Shown piece after piece: positions 5,242 to 6,614 of a DNA stretch of 6,614 nt. How positions within the stretch are numbered: position 1 is the stretch's first letter; each line of letters starts with the position of its first letter. A program made the translations under genes and the position numbers. The notes below the pieces were generated by a model. The model made no database searches, was not told the DNA's origin, and worked only from the letters and a program-made list of their open reading frames with translations. The stretch covers positions 1 to 6,614 of the forward strand of contig DQYM01000220.1 of the NCBI GenBank assembly GCA_011040545.1. The letters run 5' to 3'. The DNA is from Candidatus Bathyarchaeota archaeon (GTDB taxonomy: Archaea > Thermoproteota > Bathyarchaeia > EX4484-135).

Positions 5242-5580
5242 CTACTTCCTCCTTATGGTTATATCCCTCTTGGTAGCCGCTAGGGCAGCAAGAAGGCGTT
5301 TCAGCTGGGCATCTGTTACTGGTATCTGAATTCTACCAGCTTGAGCAAGCTGTATGAGGTAGTTCTCAACCCTAGTGGCTAGCTCAGGCTTCACCATCTT
5401 TAGGTTCGTAAGCCTAGCCCTGGCCTTGGGCGTTAGTATCTGGCGTAGGGCTGCCCTACGGGCCATCTCTATTTGCTGCTCCATCTCAATACGCCTCTGC
5501 TCCTCAAGCAACCTTCTCTGGAGCTCAAGCAGCCTCTTACGCCTGAGGGCCTCAAGCTCAGCATCATATTCCTCCGACAC
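5242..5580 (-). CDS. PDCD5-family (TFAR19-like) DNA-binding protein
   Basis: Archaeal member of the PDCD5/TFAR19 family, small proteins with DNA-binding ability and no settled role in archaea. 112 residues from GTG 5580. Seen: a long charged N-terminal helix (EALRRKRLLELQRR at 10-23, then Glu/Arg/Gln rich), then RQILTPKARARLTNLKMVKPELA at 46-68, VENYLIQLAQAGRI at 71-84 and a C-terminal basic tail after residue 103. The segment ILTPKARARL-N-L--VKPE-A is the family signature. A GTG at 5589 is also in frame, but GGGGGTGG, which contains that codon, is well placed as ribosome site for GTG 5580, and family members usually start near this point. It lies between rps19e and rpl39e, a widely kept archaeal order that hints at a ribosome-related role. 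Confidence 0.9.
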   Translation of the reverse strand: MSEEYDAELEALRRKRLLELQRRLLEEQRRIEMEQQIEMARRAALRQILTPKARARLTNLKMVKPELATRVENYLIQLAQAGRIQIPVTDAQLKRLLAALAATKRDITIRRK

Positions 5581-5585
5581 GCTTG

Positions 5586-5593
5586 CCACCCCC
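5586..5593 (-). promoter_or_regulatory. Probable ribosome binding site of the PDCD5-family gene
   Basis: GGGGGTGG begins at the last base of the rps19e TAG stop and ends five bases before GTG 5580. It resembles the rpl4 arrangement, where a GTG inside the Shine-Dalgarno mimics an upstream start. It favours the 112-residue product over a 115-residue one. Confidence 0.45.
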
Positions 5594-6066
5594 TAGCCGT
5601 ACTTCTTCAGCTCGGGCATCACCTCTTCGAGCTCCCTCTTAACCTCCGTGGCGATCCTATCTAATAAGCTCCTCCCCTTCGGCGTGAGCACACGCCCTAT
5701 AACATGCCCCTTCTCGTCCACTGCCTTCATCACGAGGCCTGCTGCCTCAAGCTGCTGAAGGGCCTTGCGGATGATGGAGCCACCAGCCTTGACGTGGTGC
5801 TCAGGCCTATGGCCCCTGTCCTTACGGCCACCGTACATGCTCCTGAGGCGCTCAACGCCTATGGGGCCATGCATGTACAGCTTGCGGAGGAGGCTGGCGC
5901 AGCGCACGTACCACCAATTCGGGTCCTGGGGCGGCCTCTGGGCGTGTGGGCCAGTCTTCACGAATATGGCCCACTCAGGGGGCCTGACCTCGTCTACCTC
6001 CTCCCTCAGGTACTTGGCTAACCTCCTTATGAGCATGTCTGCTGGCACGTCGTAGGGCGTCGGCAT
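5593..6066 (-). CDS. rps19e: 30S ribosomal protein S19e (eS19)
   Basis: Small-subunit protein found in archaea and eukaryotes, needed for small-subunit maturation and located in the head. 157 residues, close to the family length. Seen: [16 protein letters not shown] at 5-20, [20 protein letters not shown] at 29-48, [20 protein letters not shown] at 50-69, [21 protein letters not shown] at 70-90, [20 protein letters not shown] at 93-112 and [16 protein letters not shown] at 124-139, a winged-helix-like pattern typical of S19e. ATG 6066 follows GGGGGAGGAGG about six bases upstream. It is first in the operon with the PDCD5-family gene, rpl39e, rpl31e and aif6. Its stop is followed within about 12 bases by the next start. 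Confidence 0.96.
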   Translation of the reverse strand: MPTPYDVPADMLIRRLAKYLREEVDEVRPPEWAIFVKTGPHAQRPPQDPNWWYVRCASLLRKLYMHGPIGVERLRSMYGGRKDRGHRPEHHVKAGGSIIRKALQQLEAAGLVMKAVDEKGHVIGRVLTPKGRSLLDRIATEVKRELEEVMPELKKYG

Positions 6067-6101
6067 GTCGGCCTCCTCCCCCGTCCAAGCCCAGGCAGCC
6101 C

Positions 6102-6108
6102 TATTTAA
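6102..6108 (-). promoter_or_regulatory. TATA box for the rps19e operon
   Basis: The minus strand reads GGTTAAATAGGG, with TTAAATA as the core, about 36-42 bases before ATG 6066. Initiation about 25 bases downstream leaves a leader of roughly 10-15 bases that keeps the ribosome site. The element includes the TAA stop codon of the upstream metF-like gene. Confidence 0.5.
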
Positions 6109-6614
6109 CCTTCAAGGCTCAGGTAGCTGGGCTGGCCACCCTCCACACGCTCGATTATCTTCGGCACTATCCACTCGAAGCCCACGGCCATCATGTGGCA
6201 GCCAGCCAGGCGGGTCGTCCTCTTCAGCTCCCCTATCATCTCCGTGAATATCTCGACGTTCTCCTCGTAGACGGCCTGCTTACCGCCCCTCTCCTTAGCC
6301 TTTATGATGCGCTCCTGTATCTCCTCAGGAACCTTTATGCCTGGCACGTACTTTATCATGTACTTCATCATGCCGACGGACTTGAAGGGCGTTATGCCTA
6401 TTATGACTGGCACCCTCCAGCGCTCGGCCTCCTTCAGGAAGGCCTTGGCCACCTCTATGTCGTAGACGCACTGCGTCTGTATGAAGTCGACGCCTATCTC
6501 CACCTTTCGCTCTATCTTAAGGAGCTCTGGCTCGATGGGCTCTGCGTTCGGGTTGGCCGCTATGCCCACGTGGAACTTGGGCGGGTGCTCTATCTTGTTG
6601 CCAGCTAGGTCCAC
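6105..6614 (-). CDS. metF: Methylenetetrahydrofolate reductase family protein (MetF-like), 5' end cut by window
   Basis: FAD-dependent TIM-barrel reductase family that converts methylene-tetrahydrofolate (in archaea perhaps methylene-tetrahydromethanopterin or a related pterin) to the methyl form. Only the C-terminal 169 residues are in the window; the family has about 290-310. Seen: [21 protein letters not shown] at about 14-34 (like the AAYPE region of bacterial MetF), [14 protein letters not shown] at 35-48 with Gln48 at the position of the folate-binding Gln of E. coli Met[17 protein letters not shown] at 68-79 and VPEEIQERI at 95-103. The C-terminus ends [16 protein letters not shown]. 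The GTG at the window edge is probably internal rather than the start. Family placement is firm; the cofactor used cannot be told from sequence. The gene ends 38 bases before rps19e. Confidence 0.85.
   Translation of the reverse strand: MDLAGNKIEHPPKFHVGIAANPNAEPIEPELLKIERKVEIGVDFIQTQCVYDIEVAKAFLKEAERWRVPVIIGITPFKSVGMMKYMIKYVPGIKVPEEIQERIIKAKERGGKQAVYEENVEIFTEMIGELKRTTRLAGCHMMAVGFEWIVPKIIERVEGGQPSYLSLEG

Noticed and set aside
6340..6375. C-box-like ATGATGA on the minus strand, possible C/D guide RNA
   Set aside because: It is inside MetF coding sequence and no matching D box or guide structure is seen nearby.
1..6614. CRISPR arrays, insertion sequences, transposases, integrase or attachment sites
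   Set aside because: No regularly spaced repeats, no transposase-like protein and no direct repeats flanking the tRNA were found by eye.

Overview
The window looks like chromosomal DNA from a hyperthermophilic crenarchaeon. The ribosomal proteins (L3, L4, L31e, L39e, S19e), aIF6 and a PDCD5-family protein are archaeal-type. Genes are tightly packed and several sit in polycistronic units. There are TATA-like boxes about 25-50 bases upstream of starts, strong GGAGG-type ribosome sites, frequent TTG and GTG starts, heavy AGG/CTA/ATA codon use, and a GC-rich tRNA with encoded CCA. A Desulfurococcales/Pyrodictiaceae-like source would fit, but this is inference and I cannot name the species.

Layout. 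(1) Bases 1-1416, minus strand: nearly all of fwdB, the tungsten/molybdenum subunit of formylmethanofuran dehydrogenase; its last few codons lie outside the window. (2) Bases 1417-1546: divergent promoter region. (3) Bases 1547-3526, plus strand: rpl3 then rpl4. The rpl23 gene that normally follows is not there. (4) Bases 3527-3965: a low-density stretch holding a 54-residue two-helix membrane peptide on the minus strand, which is too short for a usual ORF cut-off. A perfect 11-base inverted repeat spans its start codon. (5) Bases 3966-4053, plus strand: tRNA-Leu(GAG), followed by a small hairpin. (6) Bases 4100-6066, minus strand: an operon in the order rps19e, PDCD5-family gene, rpl39e, rpl31e, aif6, with short gaps and one 4-base ATGA overlap. 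(7) Bases 6105-6614, minus strand: the C-terminal part of a MetF-type methylene-tetrahydrofolate (or tetrahydropterin) reductase.

How it fits together. Most of the window is translation: large-subunit proteins, a small-subunit protein, the anti-association factor aIF6 and a leucine tRNA. The two ends carry enzymes of one-carbon metabolism. FwdB performs the first CO2-reducing (or last formyl-oxidising) step and MetF performs the methylene-to-methyl step, which suggests a partial or complete archaeal C1 branch. Two proteins carry long lineage-type insertions: L3 has about 45 extra charged helical residues, and FwdB has about 49 extra residues between conserved blocks. The least explained part is the small membrane peptide and its start-codon dyad at 3836-3868.
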